From the NCBI GenBank assembly GCA_903895195.1, contig CAITSZ010000005.1:124001-188000 (forward strand): a stretch of 64,000 nucleotides of DNA, read 5' to 3'. The position numbers and the translations under genes are program-made. Origin of the DNA: an uncultured Chlorobiaceae bacterium (GTDB lineage Bacteria; Bacteroidota; Chlorobiia; Chlorobiales; Chlorobiaceae). Positions 55,162 through 64,000 of the stretch are shown here, piece after piece; positions within the stretch are counted from its first letter, which is position 1; every line of letters starts with the position of its first letter. The notes under the pieces were generated by a model, which saw only the letters and a list, made by a program, of their open reading frames with translations, was not told the DNA's origin and did not search any database.

Positions 55162-56433
55162 CTATTCGGGACAAGATGCAATAATCTCACCCGCAAGATA
55201 AAACGAACCCGTCACCAGAATCAGGTCATCCTCGCAGACTGTTTTCCTGAGAGAGACCAACGCCTCACGCCCGGTAGCGAACACCTTTACCTCGGCACCA
55301 TCATATCCACATAACACACCCAGTTCTTCAGCAGGCATGCTTCGCTCTGAAGGAATAGCAACTGGAACAAACGTACACTGCAAACGAAGCAGCTCAGCAA
55401 TAACAGCACGCGCATCCTTATCCGAAGCAAGCCCTACAATGACATACACTCGACGATATCTCTCCCTGAATGAAAGAAGGGCATTGACGGTTTGCCGCAT
55501 ACCATCAGCATTGTGCGACACGTCAAGAAGAACAGTCGGACGCATACCGATTCTTTCCAGCCGTCCCCTGTACCCAGTCTGCAATAACCGTTCAAGCCCC
55601 GCATAAATAGCGTCTGCGGCAACGCCAGCAACTTCAGCAACCATAACAGCAAGCGAAACATTTGAAGCGTGAAAAGCTCCTGTAAGCGGCGCTTTAAGAG
55701 CGGGATAATACCTTGAAGCGCTTCTGACATCAAGCTCCAGCATTCCGGGATCTGCCGAAACGACAGTAGTGATAATATCTGTTCCAACTGCAAACAGCAA
55801 AGCATCGCACAACTGAGCCTGTTTCTCAATAGGCCCGAAGGCCTCAGGGTCACCTACAGCGGTAAATACCCTGCACCCTTTTTTTATAATTGCAGCTTTC
55901 TCTGCAGCTATCAAAGCAAGAGTCTCTCCCAGCCACTCGGTATGATCCATACCGATACTGGGAATCACCACATAATCGCACTCGACAACATTGGTAGCAT
56001 CAAGCCGTCCACCCATCCCGGTCTCGATAACAGAAACCTCAACGCCTTCATCGGCAAACCAGGCAAACGCAAGAACGGTAGTAGCCTCAAAAAAGGTGGA
56101 ATGGTTTTCATCTACCGCATCTTTCAGCCGCGAACAATAGTGAGCCACCCTCTCCCTTGGTATCGGCTCCCCGTTAATCCGGATTCTTTCTGTAAAATCA
56201 ACCAGATGAGGAGACGTATAAAGCGCAGTCTTTTTCCCGCTGGCCTGAAATATTGAAGCAATAGCAGCCGCAACGGTTCCTTTGCCATTAGTGCCGGCAA
56301 TATGCACCACCATGCCTAATCGCTTTTGGGGAGAGCCGACAGAATCCAGCAGAGAGCAAACACGATCAAGGCCGGGTTTTATTCCGAATCGATGGAGAGG
56401 ATAGAGGAAATCGAGAGCTTCCTGGTAGATCAC
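55162..56433 (-). CDS. folC: Folylpolyglutamate synthase / dihydrofolate synthase
   Basis: A 423-residue Mur-ligase-like enzyme adding glutamate to dihydropteroate and folates. LHRFGIKPGLDRV, the ATP loop HIAGTNGKGTVAAAIASIF, SPHLVDFTERIRINGEP, and VSVIETGMGGRLDATNVV are family motifs. LLDVSHNADGMRQTV is in the C-terminal domain. The GTG at 56433, ten bases after the ruvA stop, is preferred; an ATG at 56526 would overlap ruvA by 83 bases. Confidence 0.93.
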   Translation of the reverse strand: MIYQEALDFLYPLHRFGIKPGLDRVCSLLDSVGSPQKRLGMVVHIAGTNGKGTVAAAIASIFQASGKKTALYTSPHLVDFTERIRINGEPIPRERVAHYCSRLKDAVDENHSTFFEATTVLAFAWFADEGVEVSVIETGMGGRLDATNVVECDYVVIPSIGMDHTEWLGETLALIAAEKAAIIKKGCRVFTAVGDPEAFGPIEKQAQLCDALLFAVGTDIITTVVSADPGMLELDVRSASRYYPALKAPLTGAFHASNVSLAVMVAEVAGVAADAIYAGLERLLQTGYRGRLERIGMRPTVLLDVSHNADGMRQTVNALLSFRERYRRVYVIVGLASDKDARAVIAELLRLQCTFVPVAIPSERSMPAEELGVLCGYDGAEVKVFATGREALVSLRKTVCEDDLILVTGSFYLAGEIIASCPE

Positions 56434-56443
56434 TGTGGTGGCG

Positions 56444-57046
56444 CTAACTGTTATGAATTGAAACAAGCGCTGATTTGACCACTTCTTCGACAGTGAGATC
56501 GGGATGTTGTTCAAGAATGCCGACAACAGCTTTATGCACTGTTATTCTTGAAAATCCCAGGGTGACGAGAGCATTGACGGCATCTTCCCTCAAACGGGTT
56601 GTCTGAGAGGTTGACGATGCCGCTAAACCACCCACATCCGGCAGTTTCAGAATTTTATCACGTAATTCAAGAATTATCCTTGCTGCAGTTTTTTTGCCTA
56701 CACCCGTGATACCGTAAAGCTGTTCGGGAGCATTAGCAAGAATGGCTTCATGTACTGCAGGAACAGGCAGTCCGGACAGAACCGCCAAAGCAAGCTTGGG
56801 CCCTACACCTGAGGTGAGCAAAAGCAGGCGGAACAACTGACGCTCCTCCTCCTTTAAAAAACCATACAGCTGGAGAGAATCCTCTCTGACAGAAAGATGG
56901 GAAAACAACAGTACATCGCTGCCCGGTTCGGGCAGCTGACGATATGTGCTTGCGGAAATCAAAAATCGGTAAGCAATACCCGAAACCTCCACAACAGCCT
57001 CTTCAGGTAAAAGAAAAGCAAGCTTGCCGCGAAAATATGCAAACAT
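56444..57046 (-). CDS. ruvA: Holliday junction branch migration protein RuvA
   Basis: A 200-residue RuvA that binds the four-way junction and loads RuvB. The OB-fold ([23 protein letters not shown]), two helix-hairpin-helix motifs ([15 protein letters not shown] and [19 protein letters not shown]) and the C-terminal domain III ([13 protein letters not shown]) are complete. ruvB and ruvC are not here. Confidence 0.96.
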   Translation of the reverse strand: MFAYFRGKLAFLLPEEAVVEVSGIAYRFLISASTYRQLPEPGSDVLLFSHLSVREDSLQLYGFLKEEERQLFRLLLLTSGVGPKLALAVLSGLPVPAVHEAILANAPEQLYGITGVGKKTAARIILELRDKILKLPDVGGLAASSTSQTTRLREDAVNALVTLGFSRITVHKAVVGILEQHPDLTVEEVVKSALVSIHNS

Positions 57047-57143
57047 GAGAGCTATTTAAATAGAATCCCGGCCTAAAACTTCAGAAAAAGTATGTTCAAC
57101 AGACATGAAAAGACCTATGGACAAAACATTTTCCTTCTTTTAA

Positions 57144-57416
57144 TTAACCCTGCACGTAACTATTTAAAAGACGTGTCAACTGGGATTTCTTACGAGATGC
57201 TTTATTGGCGTGAATATAATTTTTCACACCGAGTCTATCGAGTTTCTGAACAGCTGAACGGTAGGCAACTTCGACCACAGCCTTGTCAGCGCTGGTATCA
57301 ATCAGTTTCTGCATCGTTTTCACAAGAACTTTCAGCTCTTTTTTCCTTGATCTGTTCCTGGCATTTCTTCTTTCTGACTGCCGAAGTCTTTTTTCAGCCG
57401 ATTTGTGTAAAGGCAT
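57144..57416 (-). CDS. rpsT: Ribosomal protein bS20
   Basis: A 90-residue basic, helical small-subunit protein. [25 protein letters not shown] at the N-terminus and [21 protein letters not shown] at the end are family marks. It has its own 205-base upstream gap and is likely a separate transcript. Confidence 0.95.
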   Translation of the reverse strand: MPLHKSAEKRLRQSERRNARNRSRKKELKVLVKTMQKLIDTSADKAVVEVAYRSAVQKLDRLGVKNYIHANKASRKKSQLTRLLNSYVQG

Positions 57417-57621
57417 ATATTGTTGCTGTTAGGATAAAATAATTTTTCATTAACAAACGGTTTGCAATATAAAATAATCAACCAACAAATCAAAAGGTTA
57501 CCGACCATCATGCCAACAAAAGAACCCGCGCTCTACGCTTGAAACTGACAATCAGGTAAGAGTAACATCCCTTCTTTTTTTTATATTGCGCAAAATTTTC
57601 ATCACAAGAATCACCTGTATT

Positions 57622-59046
57622 ATGAGCCTGATGATCAGCGTTTCCGGGATAAGAGGGATTGTCGGCGACAGCCTGACCCCTAAAAATCTCACCACATTTT
57701 CAATGGCCTTCGCCTCATGGATTCTGCGAAATAAAATGAACCATGCTCTCCTTCCCGCTGAAAAAAAGCCGCGAATTGTCATCGGCAGAGACACAAGACC
57801 GACTGGCAAGGCAATCAGCGATCTCATCAGTAATACCCTTGTACTGTGCGGATGCGATGTCATCGATATTGGGGTTGCCACAACTCCAACCGTTGAAATA
57901 GCTGTCACTGGAGAAGAGGCCAACGGAGGACTCATCATCACAGCATCACATAACCCTGTCGCTTGGAACGCCCTTAAAATGCTCAATCACCATGGTGAGT
58001 TTTTAACCGGCACGGAAGTCGATGAACTGCTCGACATTGCTGAAAAAGAGCTTTTCATCTACGCACAATGGGACACCATCGGCAAGATTTCCCAAAATAA
58101 CCGGTATGATAACCTCCATATCGAAAAAGTCCTTCAATTGACCTGTATAGACCCTGCGGCAATTGCCTCACAGCAGTTCCGGGTTCTTATCGACTGTGTT
58201 GAAGGTGCCGGCTACTCCATTGTACCAGAACTTTGTAAACAGCTCGGCATAGACAACATTGTTCCATTCGCATGTGGAGGCACCGGACTGTTTCCCCGAA
58301 ACCCTGAACCAATAGAAGAAAATCTCTCCACCACAATCGCTGCCGTTAAAGAAAGCAAATACGATTTTGCCATTATCGTCGACCCCGATGTAGACCGGCT
58401 CGCTCTTCTCTGTGAAGACGGCTCCCTTTTCGGAGAAGAGTACACACTTGTCGCCTGCGCGGATTTTTACCTGAAACACAACCCGGGAGCCGTCGCCAAC
58501 AACCTTTCAAGCAGCCGTGCACTGCGCGATATTGCAGAAAAGTATGGCGTACAATGCTACAGCGCCAAAGTTGGCGAAGCCAATGTCAGTGAAGTCATGA
58601 AACAGGTGGACGCAGTCATTGGAGGAGAAGGAAACGGAGGAGTTATCTTGCCTGAGCTGCATTACGGCCGCGATGCCTTAGTAGGGATAGCACTTTTTGT
58701 CCAGGCATTCACCTACTGGCGGACCCAGAATAACGGCGGACCACTCACTCAATTCCGGAAGCATTTCCCGGATTATGTCATGTCAAAACAGAAAATCACG
58801 CTTGCATCAAGAGACCGCAGCTCACTTGAAAAAATATTTTCCGATATTGCCCTGCACTACCACAACGCCGAGGCAAACACTCTTGACGGCCTCAAACTTG
58901 ATTTTGCTGACTGCTGGGTTCATTTACGACCATCAAACACTGAGCCCATTGTGAGGATATACGCCGAAGCGCCTACCAAAGACCGTGCAGAAGAGCTTAC
59001 CGGAAAACTGAAGCATGACATTGAAAAAAGAACGTTAGAGCATTGA
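57622..59046 (+). CDS. glmM: Phosphohexomutase (phosphoglucosamine mutase / phosphomannomutase)
   Basis: A 474-residue alpha-D-phosphohexomutase. The phospho-Ser lies in [14 protein letters not shown], the metal loop is [21 protein letters not shown] is the sugar-binding loop, and [16 protein letters not shown] closes the C-terminal domain. [14 protein letters not shown] starts the protein; the ATG at 57622 is chosen, while a TTG at 57586 adds nonmatching residues. The balance between glucosamine and mannose activity cannot be decided from sequence; manC elsewhere in the window needs mannose-1-phosphate. Confidence 0.85.
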   Translation: MSLMISVSGIRGIVGDSLTPKNLTTFSMAFASWILRNKMNHALLPAEKKPRIVIGRDTRPTGKAISDLISNTLVLCGCDVIDIGVATTPTVEIAVTGEEANGGLIITASHNPVAWNALKMLNHHGEFLTGTEVDELLDIAEKELFIYAQWDTIGKISQNNRYDNLHIEKVLQLTCIDPAAIASQQFRVLIDCVEGAGYSIVPELCKQLGIDNIVPFACGGTGLFPRNPEPIEENLSTTIAAVKESKYDFAIIVDPDVDRLALLCEDGSLFGEEYTLVACADFYLKHNPGAVANNLSSSRALRDIAEKYGVQCYSAKVGEANVSEVMKQVDAVIGGEGNGGVILPELHYGRDALVGIALFVQAFTYWRTQNNGGPLTQFRKHFPDYVMSKQKITLASRDRSSLEKIFSDIALHYHNAEANTLDGLKLDFADCWVHLRPSNTEPIVRIYAEAPTKDRAEELTGKLKHDIEKRTLEH

Positions 59047-59085
59047 GCTACCCTGCACAGGCATGTATATCTCCCGCTAAATCTC

Positions 59086-60909
59086 ATGAGTAACGACACA
59101 AAAAGCAAAAGTTTCAAGCCCCAGCAGGATGAAACACTCGAAAAAAAGCAAAAGAGCTCGGTAGACCGCTACATTGTCAACCGCCTGCTAAGCTATTTAA
59201 AGCCCTATAAAACGCTCATCAGCGCAGCCATTGCCGTTACAATTGCAGGCTCCTTTCTCGGACCCTTACGCCCCTATCTGACAAAAATCGCAATTGATGA
59301 TTATATAGCAAAGGGTGATCTCAAAGGCCTGACGATAATCAGCATCTTTCTTGCCGCAGCCATTCTGCTCGACGGTATAAAACAGTATATCACAACCTGG
59401 TGGACGCAGATTATAGGACAGAAGGCAGTGTTCGACATCAGGATGGATATCTTCACTCACCTGCAGAAACTGCCCGCAAGGTTTTATGACCGGAATCCTA
59501 TAGGACGCCTGATAACCCGGTCAACCAATGATGTAGAATCGCTGAACGAAATGCTCTCCAGCGGCATCATCACCATTCTCGGCGACATCCTGCAGCTCTT
59601 TTTCATTGTTCTCCTTATGGTATGGATAGACTGGCAGTTGACCCTTATCGTCCTGGCCATTCTTCCTCTGATGCTCTATGCCACAATAAAATTCAAAAAC
59701 AAAGTCCGGGCTGCATTCCAGGATGTTTTAACCCATCTTGCCCGCCTCAACACATTTTTTCAGGAGCATATTACAGGGGTGACAATTGTTCAATTGTTTA
59801 ACCGTGAAGAGCGGGAAAGCATCAAATATGCATCTATCAATTCCGACCACAGAGATGCGAATATTCGAACTGTCTTTTACTTCTCCATCTATTATCCTCT
59901 CATTGAGGTACTGAGCGCTGCAGCAGCAGGACTGGTCATCTGGTACAGCGGCATCCGGCTGCTCAAGGCGGATCTTACCATTGGAGTGGTTATATCATTT
60001 GTTCAGTACATCTGGCTTTTTTTCCGTCCGCTTCAACATCTTTCCGACCGTTTCAACGTTATTCAGACCGCAATTGCCAGCTCAGACCGGATTATAAGGC
60101 TTCTTGACGAAGAAGAAGGAATAGAAAACCCATCCGGATTGCACCATCTCGCAACATTCAGGGAGAACATCGCATTCAGCAATGTCTGGTTCGCCTACGA
60201 TCAGGAAAACTGGATATTGAAAGATATCTCACTTGAAATCCGGCATGGAGAAAAGGTTGCAATTGTAGGCGCTACAGGGAGCGGTAAAACGACGCTTATT
60301 AACATTCTCTCCAAGCTCTACCCTTTCCAGAAAGGCTCCATAACCATTGACGGCAAAGCCTTGCAGGAAATAGAAGAACACTCTCTGAGAAAACTCGTCG
60401 GTGTTGTCATGCAGGATGTGTTTCTGTTTTCCGGAACCATAAAAGAAAACCTTGCATTCGGCAATCCAGAAGTCACAGACGACACCATCAGGGAGGCGGC
60501 AAAAATTGTGGGAGCCGACCGCTTTATTGAACAACTCCCGGGAAAGTACGAGTACAAAGTGCTTGAAAACGGAACAGGACTCTCATCCGGACAAAAACAG
60601 CTTATAGCCTTCGTCCGTGCGCTCCTCTACAACCCCGAAATCCTTGTCCTTGATGAGGCCACCAGTTCAGTCGATACGGAAACCGAAACCCTGATCGATT
60701 CGGCAACAGCCAGCCTCATGAAAAACCGGACATCAATTATAATCGCGCACAGACTCTCAACGGTTCAAAAAGCCGATAGAATCATAGTGCTGCACAAAGG
60801 AGTTATCAGAGAAACCGGAAATCATCAGGAACTGCTCGCCAAAAGAGGCCTCTACTACAAACTCTACCTGCTCCAGCACCCCGAACAAACCATCTCCAGA
60901 AAGAGCTGA
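59086..60909 (+). CDS. ABC exporter, fused permease and ATPase (MsbA/MDR type)
   Basis: A 607-residue half-transporter that would work as a dimer. A polar N-terminus (MSNDTKSKSFKPQQDE) precedes six membrane segments over residues 35-325, with YDRNPIGRLITRSTNDVESLN in the coupling region. The ATPase has VGATGSGKTTLINILSKLYP (Walker A), LSSGQKQLIAFVRALL (signature) and ILVLDEATSSVD. A lipid or drug substrate is possible, and the pattern is not specific. It follows glmM by 39 bases. Confidence 0.9.
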   Translation: MSNDTKSKSFKPQQDETLEKKQKSSVDRYIVNRLLSYLKPYKTLISAAIAVTIAGSFLGPLRPYLTKIAIDDYIAKGDLKGLTIISIFLAAAILLDGIKQYITTWWTQIIGQKAVFDIRMDIFTHLQKLPARFYDRNPIGRLITRSTNDVESLNEMLSSGIITILGDILQLFFIVLLMVWIDWQLTLIVLAILPLMLYATIKFKNKVRAAFQDVLTHLARLNTFFQEHITGVTIVQLFNREERESIKYASINSDHRDANIRTVFYFSIYYPLIEVLSAAAAGLVIWYSGIRLLKADLTIGVVISFVQYIWLFFRPLQHLSDRFNVIQTAIASSDRIIRLLDEEEGIENPSGLHHLATFRENIAFSNVWFAYDQENWILKDISLEIRHGEKVAIVGATGSGKTTLINILSKLYPFQKGSITIDGKALQEIEEHSLRKLVGVVMQDVFLFSGTIKENLAFGNPEVTDDTIREAAKIVGADRFIEQLPGKYEYKVLENGTGLSSGQKQLIAFVRALLYNPEILVLDEATSSVDTETETLIDSATASLMKNRTSIIIAHRLSTVQKADRIIVLHKGVIRETGNHQELLAKRGLYYKLYLLQHPEQTISRKS

Positions 60910-60912
60910 AAG

Positions 60913-62181
60913 CTACAGGCTGCTATCGCGGAGTACACTCACCGGCTCAAGTTTAGCCGCCCTTGCCGAGGGCAGAATCGCAGCAAGAGTGCTTATCAGA
61001 ACTGTTACACCAATCACCATAAAAAAATAGACCGGATTATACGACATACTGAACCCGGTTTTGGTTATAGGCCCCTGAGAGCTTTCAATTGGAAGACTGG
61101 CAAACAGATTGATAGAGCCGATAGCCAGAACTCCCCCCGCAAGAGCTCCGGCAAGGCCCACAATAAACCCCTCAAGAACAAACATGCTTATCAGCTGCAG
61201 AGCCGAAAAACCCAACGACTTCATAATTGCAATGTCCCTGCTCTTTTCAAACACAGTGGTAACCAGAATATTAGCCACCCCGAACCCTGAAACGACACCG
61301 ACAAAAGCAACAAGAGAAAACACGATATAACCGATACGGGCAAAAAGGGAGAGTATACTGGCGTTCTCCTCCTGCCAGGTCATGCATCGATACCCGGTAA
61401 CCTTTTCAAGATCTCTTGCCAGCAGAGCATTATCAAGAGGAGTATCAACCTTAAGCGCAATACCAGAAACCTTGTTTGCCGCCATTCCCTCAATGATCTG
61501 ACCAAGCTTGAGAGAGACCAGAACACTGTTATCGACCGCATTGACACCGGTAAAGAAAATTCCGGCAACCTTGCACTGCCTGCTCTTCCCTGAAGCAGGA
61601 ATGATAATAACATCATCATTCAGCTTGAGATTCATATCCCGCGCCACCGTACGTCCCACAAGCATTGCATTGGCCGTTTTTTCAAACGTGGCAATCTCAC
61701 CGGCAAGCATTTTTTTCCTGATACCGCTGATAGCATCTTCACGATCAATCAGAACGCCCTTAAGGGTAAGAGGCTGGTTGCGACTTCCCTTAACAGCCAT
61801 AACCTGAGAAATAACGTAAGGTGAGGCAGCAAGAACCCGTTTATTATACTGTTGCAAACTGAACACACTGAGAATCTGCCGATAATTCCGTACCTCTTCA
61901 GGCTCCTGCTTCTGAATATTATTTTCAACGAAAGCTATCCCATCCTCATGCTTGCCCTCAAGAATATTTACGGGCATAGGGCGCATTTTCTCCCCCTTTA
62001 CCGTTATATGCGGCGCAACATTCACAATGGTCTCAATAAACGAATCGAGCAACCCTCTGGTAAGAGAATTGGTTGTAATCAGAACCATTGTACTGATCGC
62101 GACACCGAAAATAGTAGTCAATGTCTGCCGGCGACGTCCAAGCAGATGCCGCAGAGCTATGGAAAACAAGGTTTTCAGCAT
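60913..62181 (-). CDS. LolC/E- or MacB-type ABC permease
   Basis: A 422-residue membrane permease. Membrane segment 1 is near residues 18-40, then a large extracytoplasmic domain follows (residues 45-270), then three C-terminal segments. FSIALRHLLGRRRQTL opens the chain; FGVANILVTTVFEKSRDIAIMKSLGFS is the FtsX-like MacB/LolCE motif, and PSARAAKLEPVSVLRDS is the ending. The ATPase partner is not adjacent. In lipoprotein-sorting systems this half would extract lipoproteins; in MacB it would drive efflux. The choice is not possible here. It converges with the exporter gene three bases away. Confidence 0.85.
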   Translation of the reverse strand: MLKTLFSIALRHLLGRRRQTLTTIFGVAISTMVLITTNSLTRGLLDSFIETIVNVAPHITVKGEKMRPMPVNILEGKHEDGIAFVENNIQKQEPEEVRNYRQILSVFSLQQYNKRVLAASPYVISQVMAVKGSRNQPLTLKGVLIDREDAISGIRKKMLAGEIATFEKTANAMLVGRTVARDMNLKLNDDVIIIPASGKSRQCKVAGIFFTGVNAVDNSVLVSLKLGQIIEGMAANKVSGIALKVDTPLDNALLARDLEKVTGYRCMTWQEENASILSLFARIGYIVFSLVAFVGVVSGFGVANILVTTVFEKSRDIAIMKSLGFSALQLISMFVLEGFIVGLAGALAGGVLAIGSINLFASLPIESSQGPITKTGFSMSYNPVYFFMVIGVTVLISTLAAILPSARAAKLEPVSVLRDSSL

Positions 62182-62300
62182 GATAACACCAATGAGAGAT
62201 CCTCTAAAACGTTATGGTATGTTATTATTAAGTTATATTTTGAACATAAAGTATTACAAATCCTGCAAGGAACGTATCCTTTCTGCATGATCAATCAATA

Positions 62301-63380
62301 ATGAGCGAGAGCAACCACGATAATAATATAACAATCGAGCGCAAGCACAGCCATGTGGAAATATGCCTGCACGGTGACGTTGCCTATAACAGCAAAACCA
62401 CTGGATTTGAGCGGTTTGATTTTCAGCATGATGCTCTCCCTGAACTTCGTTTTTCCGACATCGACCTCTCCACTTCATTTTTAGGCAAAAAAATTGCCGC
62501 CCCGTTCATGATATCCTCCATGACCGGAGGATACAGCGAAGCGGCAGCCTTAAACCGGCAGCTTGCAGAAGCCTCAGAGCACTTTCAGATTCCGCTTGGC
62601 GTCGGCAGCATGCGCCAGGCGCTTGAAAACAGCTCACACCGCGAAAGTTTTGCCATTGTTAGAAAATATGCCCCGTCAGTACAGATTTTTGCCAACATCG
62701 GAGCTCCTGAAATTGCAAAAGGGCTGACTGATCGGGAAATCAACATCATGCTCGAGCTTCTTCAGGCCGATGGACTGATTGTACACCTTAATGCCGCCCA
62801 GGAACTCTTTCAACCCGAAGGAAACACCGATTTCCGGCATGTACTCCATCAGCTTGCAGCCATCACCGCTAAAATCCCCGTCCCTGTCATTGTAAAAGAG
62901 GTCGGATGCGGCATCTCTGCATCGGCTGCTCTCAGGCTCATTGAAGCAGGTGTCAAAGCTATTGATGTTGCCGGCGCAGGAGGAATCAGCTGGCAGAAAG
63001 TGGAAGAGATCCGCTACACACGGCAGTTCGGGCAGGAAACCCGTTTCAGCATGCCCGCACTCGAAGAGCTGCTGAACTGGGGCATTCCCACAGCCCAATG
63101 TCTCCTTGATATCCGCGCAATGAAACGTGACCATCCTGAATACAAAGAGATTGAAATCATTGCATCAGGAGGAATCCAGTCCGGTGCGGATATTGCAAAA
63201 TCATTAGCTCTTGGAGCGCAACTGGCCGCTTCAGCCAGGCATATTCTCAAAGCCCTTCACCAGGGAACCCTTGAAAAAACTATTGAAACCTGGCTCAACG
63301 ATCTCAGGGCAATCATGTTTCTTTCCGGTTCCGCCAAGATAGAGCAACTCCGACACAAACGCCTTATCATTAAACAATGA
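62301..63380 (+). CDS. fni: Type 2 isopentenyl-diphosphate delta-isomerase
   Basis: A 359-residue FMN- and NADPH-dependent isomerase that converts IPP to [16 protein letters not shown] near residue 13, [30 protein letters not shown] and [13 protein letters not shown] are type 2 marks, as is [25 protein letters not shown]. Its TGA overlaps the next gene's ATG, so it is translationally coupled to the prenyl synthase. Confidence 0.95.
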   Translation: MSESNHDNNITIERKHSHVEICLHGDVAYNSKTTGFERFDFQHDALPELRFSDIDLSTSFLGKKIAAPFMISSMTGGYSEAAALNRQLAEASEHFQIPLGVGSMRQALENSSHRESFAIVRKYAPSVQIFANIGAPEIAKGLTDREINIMLELLQADGLIVHLNAAQELFQPEGNTDFRHVLHQLAAITAKIPVPVIVKEVGCGISASAALRLIEAGVKAIDVAGAGGISWQKVEEIRYTRQFGQETRFSMPALEELLNWGIPTAQCLLDIRAMKRDHPEYKEIEIIASGGIQSGADIAKSLALGAQLAASARHILKALHQGTLEKTIETWLNDLRAIMFLSGSAKIEQLRHKRLIIKQ

Positions 63381-64000
63381 CCAATTTCATAATGAATATG
63401 CCTATAACTCAGGAGCTTGTCGAAAAAAAATACAGTCTCTACCACTCGAAAATAAACGAGGCTTTAGCCTCCTGTTTTGATAAAGAGATCCCCGTAACCC
63501 TTTATCAGCCGGCAAGGTATATTCTTGAAGGAAATGGCAAAAGAATCCGGCCATTTCTTACACTGCTTGCCTCCGAAGCTATATGCGGGTCAATTGACAA
63601 TGCGCTCAATGTTGCACTGGCCGTTGAAATCCTCCACAACTTCACCCTGATCCACGACGATATCATGGACCAGGCAGATCTCCGCCACAGCAGACCAACC
63701 GTTCACAAAAAATGGAACGTCAATGCCGCCATTCTGACTGGAGACATGATGATCGCCTACGCCTATGAACTCGCTCTGAAGGAAAAAACAAACCGCCATA
63801 CAGAACTGATTCACATCCTCAATCACGCCAATATAACCATCTGCGAAGGCCAGGCGCTTGATATGGAGCTCGAAGAGAAGCAAGATGCCACAATTGCAGA
63901 CTATCTCGACATGATTTCAAAAAAAACCGGTCGTCTTATTTCTGCCGCACTTGAAGCAGGCGGTGTCGCTGGAAATGCAACGGATGAACAACTTCAGAAA
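63377..64000 (+). CDS. Polyprenyl diphosphate synthase, 3' end outside the window
   Basis: The first 208 residues of a trans-prenyltransferase of the farnesyl/geranylgeranyl class. [17 protein letters not shown] and the first Asp-rich motif [20 protein letters not shown] are clear; [14 protein letters not shown] and [11 protein letters not shown] follow. Starts at 63392 and 63398 are possible. Chain length is not certain without the full sequence. Directly after fni it would give prenyl chains for bacteriochlorophyll tails, carotenoids or quinones. Confidence 0.9.
   Translation, partial: MTNFIMNMPITQELVEKKYSLYHSKINEALASCFDKEIPVTLYQPARYILEGNGKRIRPFLTLLASEAICGSIDNALNVALAVEILHNFTLIHDDIMDQADLRHSRPTVHKKWNVNAAILTGDMMIAYAYELALKEKTNRHTELIHILNHANITICEGQALDMELEEKQDATIADYLDMISKKTGRLISAALEAGGVAGNATDEQLQK

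Noticed and set aside
1-64000. CRISPR arrays, rRNA genes, intact insertion sequences or prophage
   Set aside because: No regularly spaced direct repeats of CRISPR size, no rRNA sequence, no transposase or phage structural gene was recognised anywhere in the window. The only tandem repeats are the 7- and 9-base arrays.

Overview
The window looks like a chromosomal segment of a green sulfur bacterium (Chlorobiaceae, close to Chlorobium/Pelodictyon). The evidence is a BchF/BchV-type 3-vinyl bacteriochlorophyllide hydratase, a form IV RuBisCO-like protein of the photosynthetic type, a small candidate chlorosome envelope protein, a DksA-like factor without its zinc cysteines, Shine-Dalgarno-poor starts, and a type 2 IPP isomerase next to a prenyl diphosphate synthase. 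Most of the window is ordinary housekeeping sequence with short intergenic gaps.

Layout. 1-9.7 kb: end of queG, a Nif11-like small peptide, an atypical receiver protein, purH, a 1.2-kb patch of decayed genes (a toxin-antitoxin pair broken in both genes, plus two other gene fragments), then purN-queE, a family 2 glycosyltransferase, nfo, ftsX and tRNA-Ala(GGC). 9.9-15.6 kb: purF, DksA-like, ileS and the candidate chlorosome protein. 15.7-21.7 kb: a minus-strand surface-sugar operon rfbA-rfbC-rfbD-rfbB-galE-manC, preceded by a HEPN protein and lptE. 22.8-30.2 kb: a minus-strand cluster of gldA-like dehydrogenase, bchV, a small membrane protein, a class II aldolase/SDR fusion, an LsrF homologue, the RuBisCO-like protein and an SDR. 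30.4-34.6 kb: a small conserved protein and recX, facing rplM-rpsI-rpsB-tsf-pyrH. 34.7-49.9 kb: der, mrp, an NFU protein, ftsK, gcvT, rel, sucD, gatA, uppS and bamA. 50-53.4 kb: a bifunctional-nuclease-family protein, etfBA, a collapsed group IIC intron, tRNA-Leu(GAG), tRNA-Lys(TTT) and a 35-residue basic protein. 53.5-64 kb: rho, folC, ruvA, rpsT, a phosphohexomutase, an ABC exporter, a LolC/MacB-type permease, fni, and the start of a prenyl diphosphate synthase cut by the window edge.

How genes work together. manC, galE and rfbABCD make GDP-mannose, UDP-galactose and dTDP-rhamnose for envelope polysaccharide; LptE and BamA serve the outer membrane. fni, the prenyl synthase and uppS feed isoprenoid chains to pigments and cell wall. 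rplM-rpsI-rpsB-tsf-pyrH is the usual translation cluster. The least understood unit is the RuBisCO-like protein cluster: a sugar-phosphate aldolase, a phospho-diketone thiolase homologue, a RuBisCO-like enolase/isomerase fold and several dehydrogenases, interleaved with a pigment gene. I read it as a candidate deoxy- or methylthio-pentose phosphate salvage route.

No CRISPR array, rRNA, prophage or intact insertion sequence was seen. The one recognisable mobile element is the group IIC intron remnant, which sits directly behind a tRNA-operon terminator.
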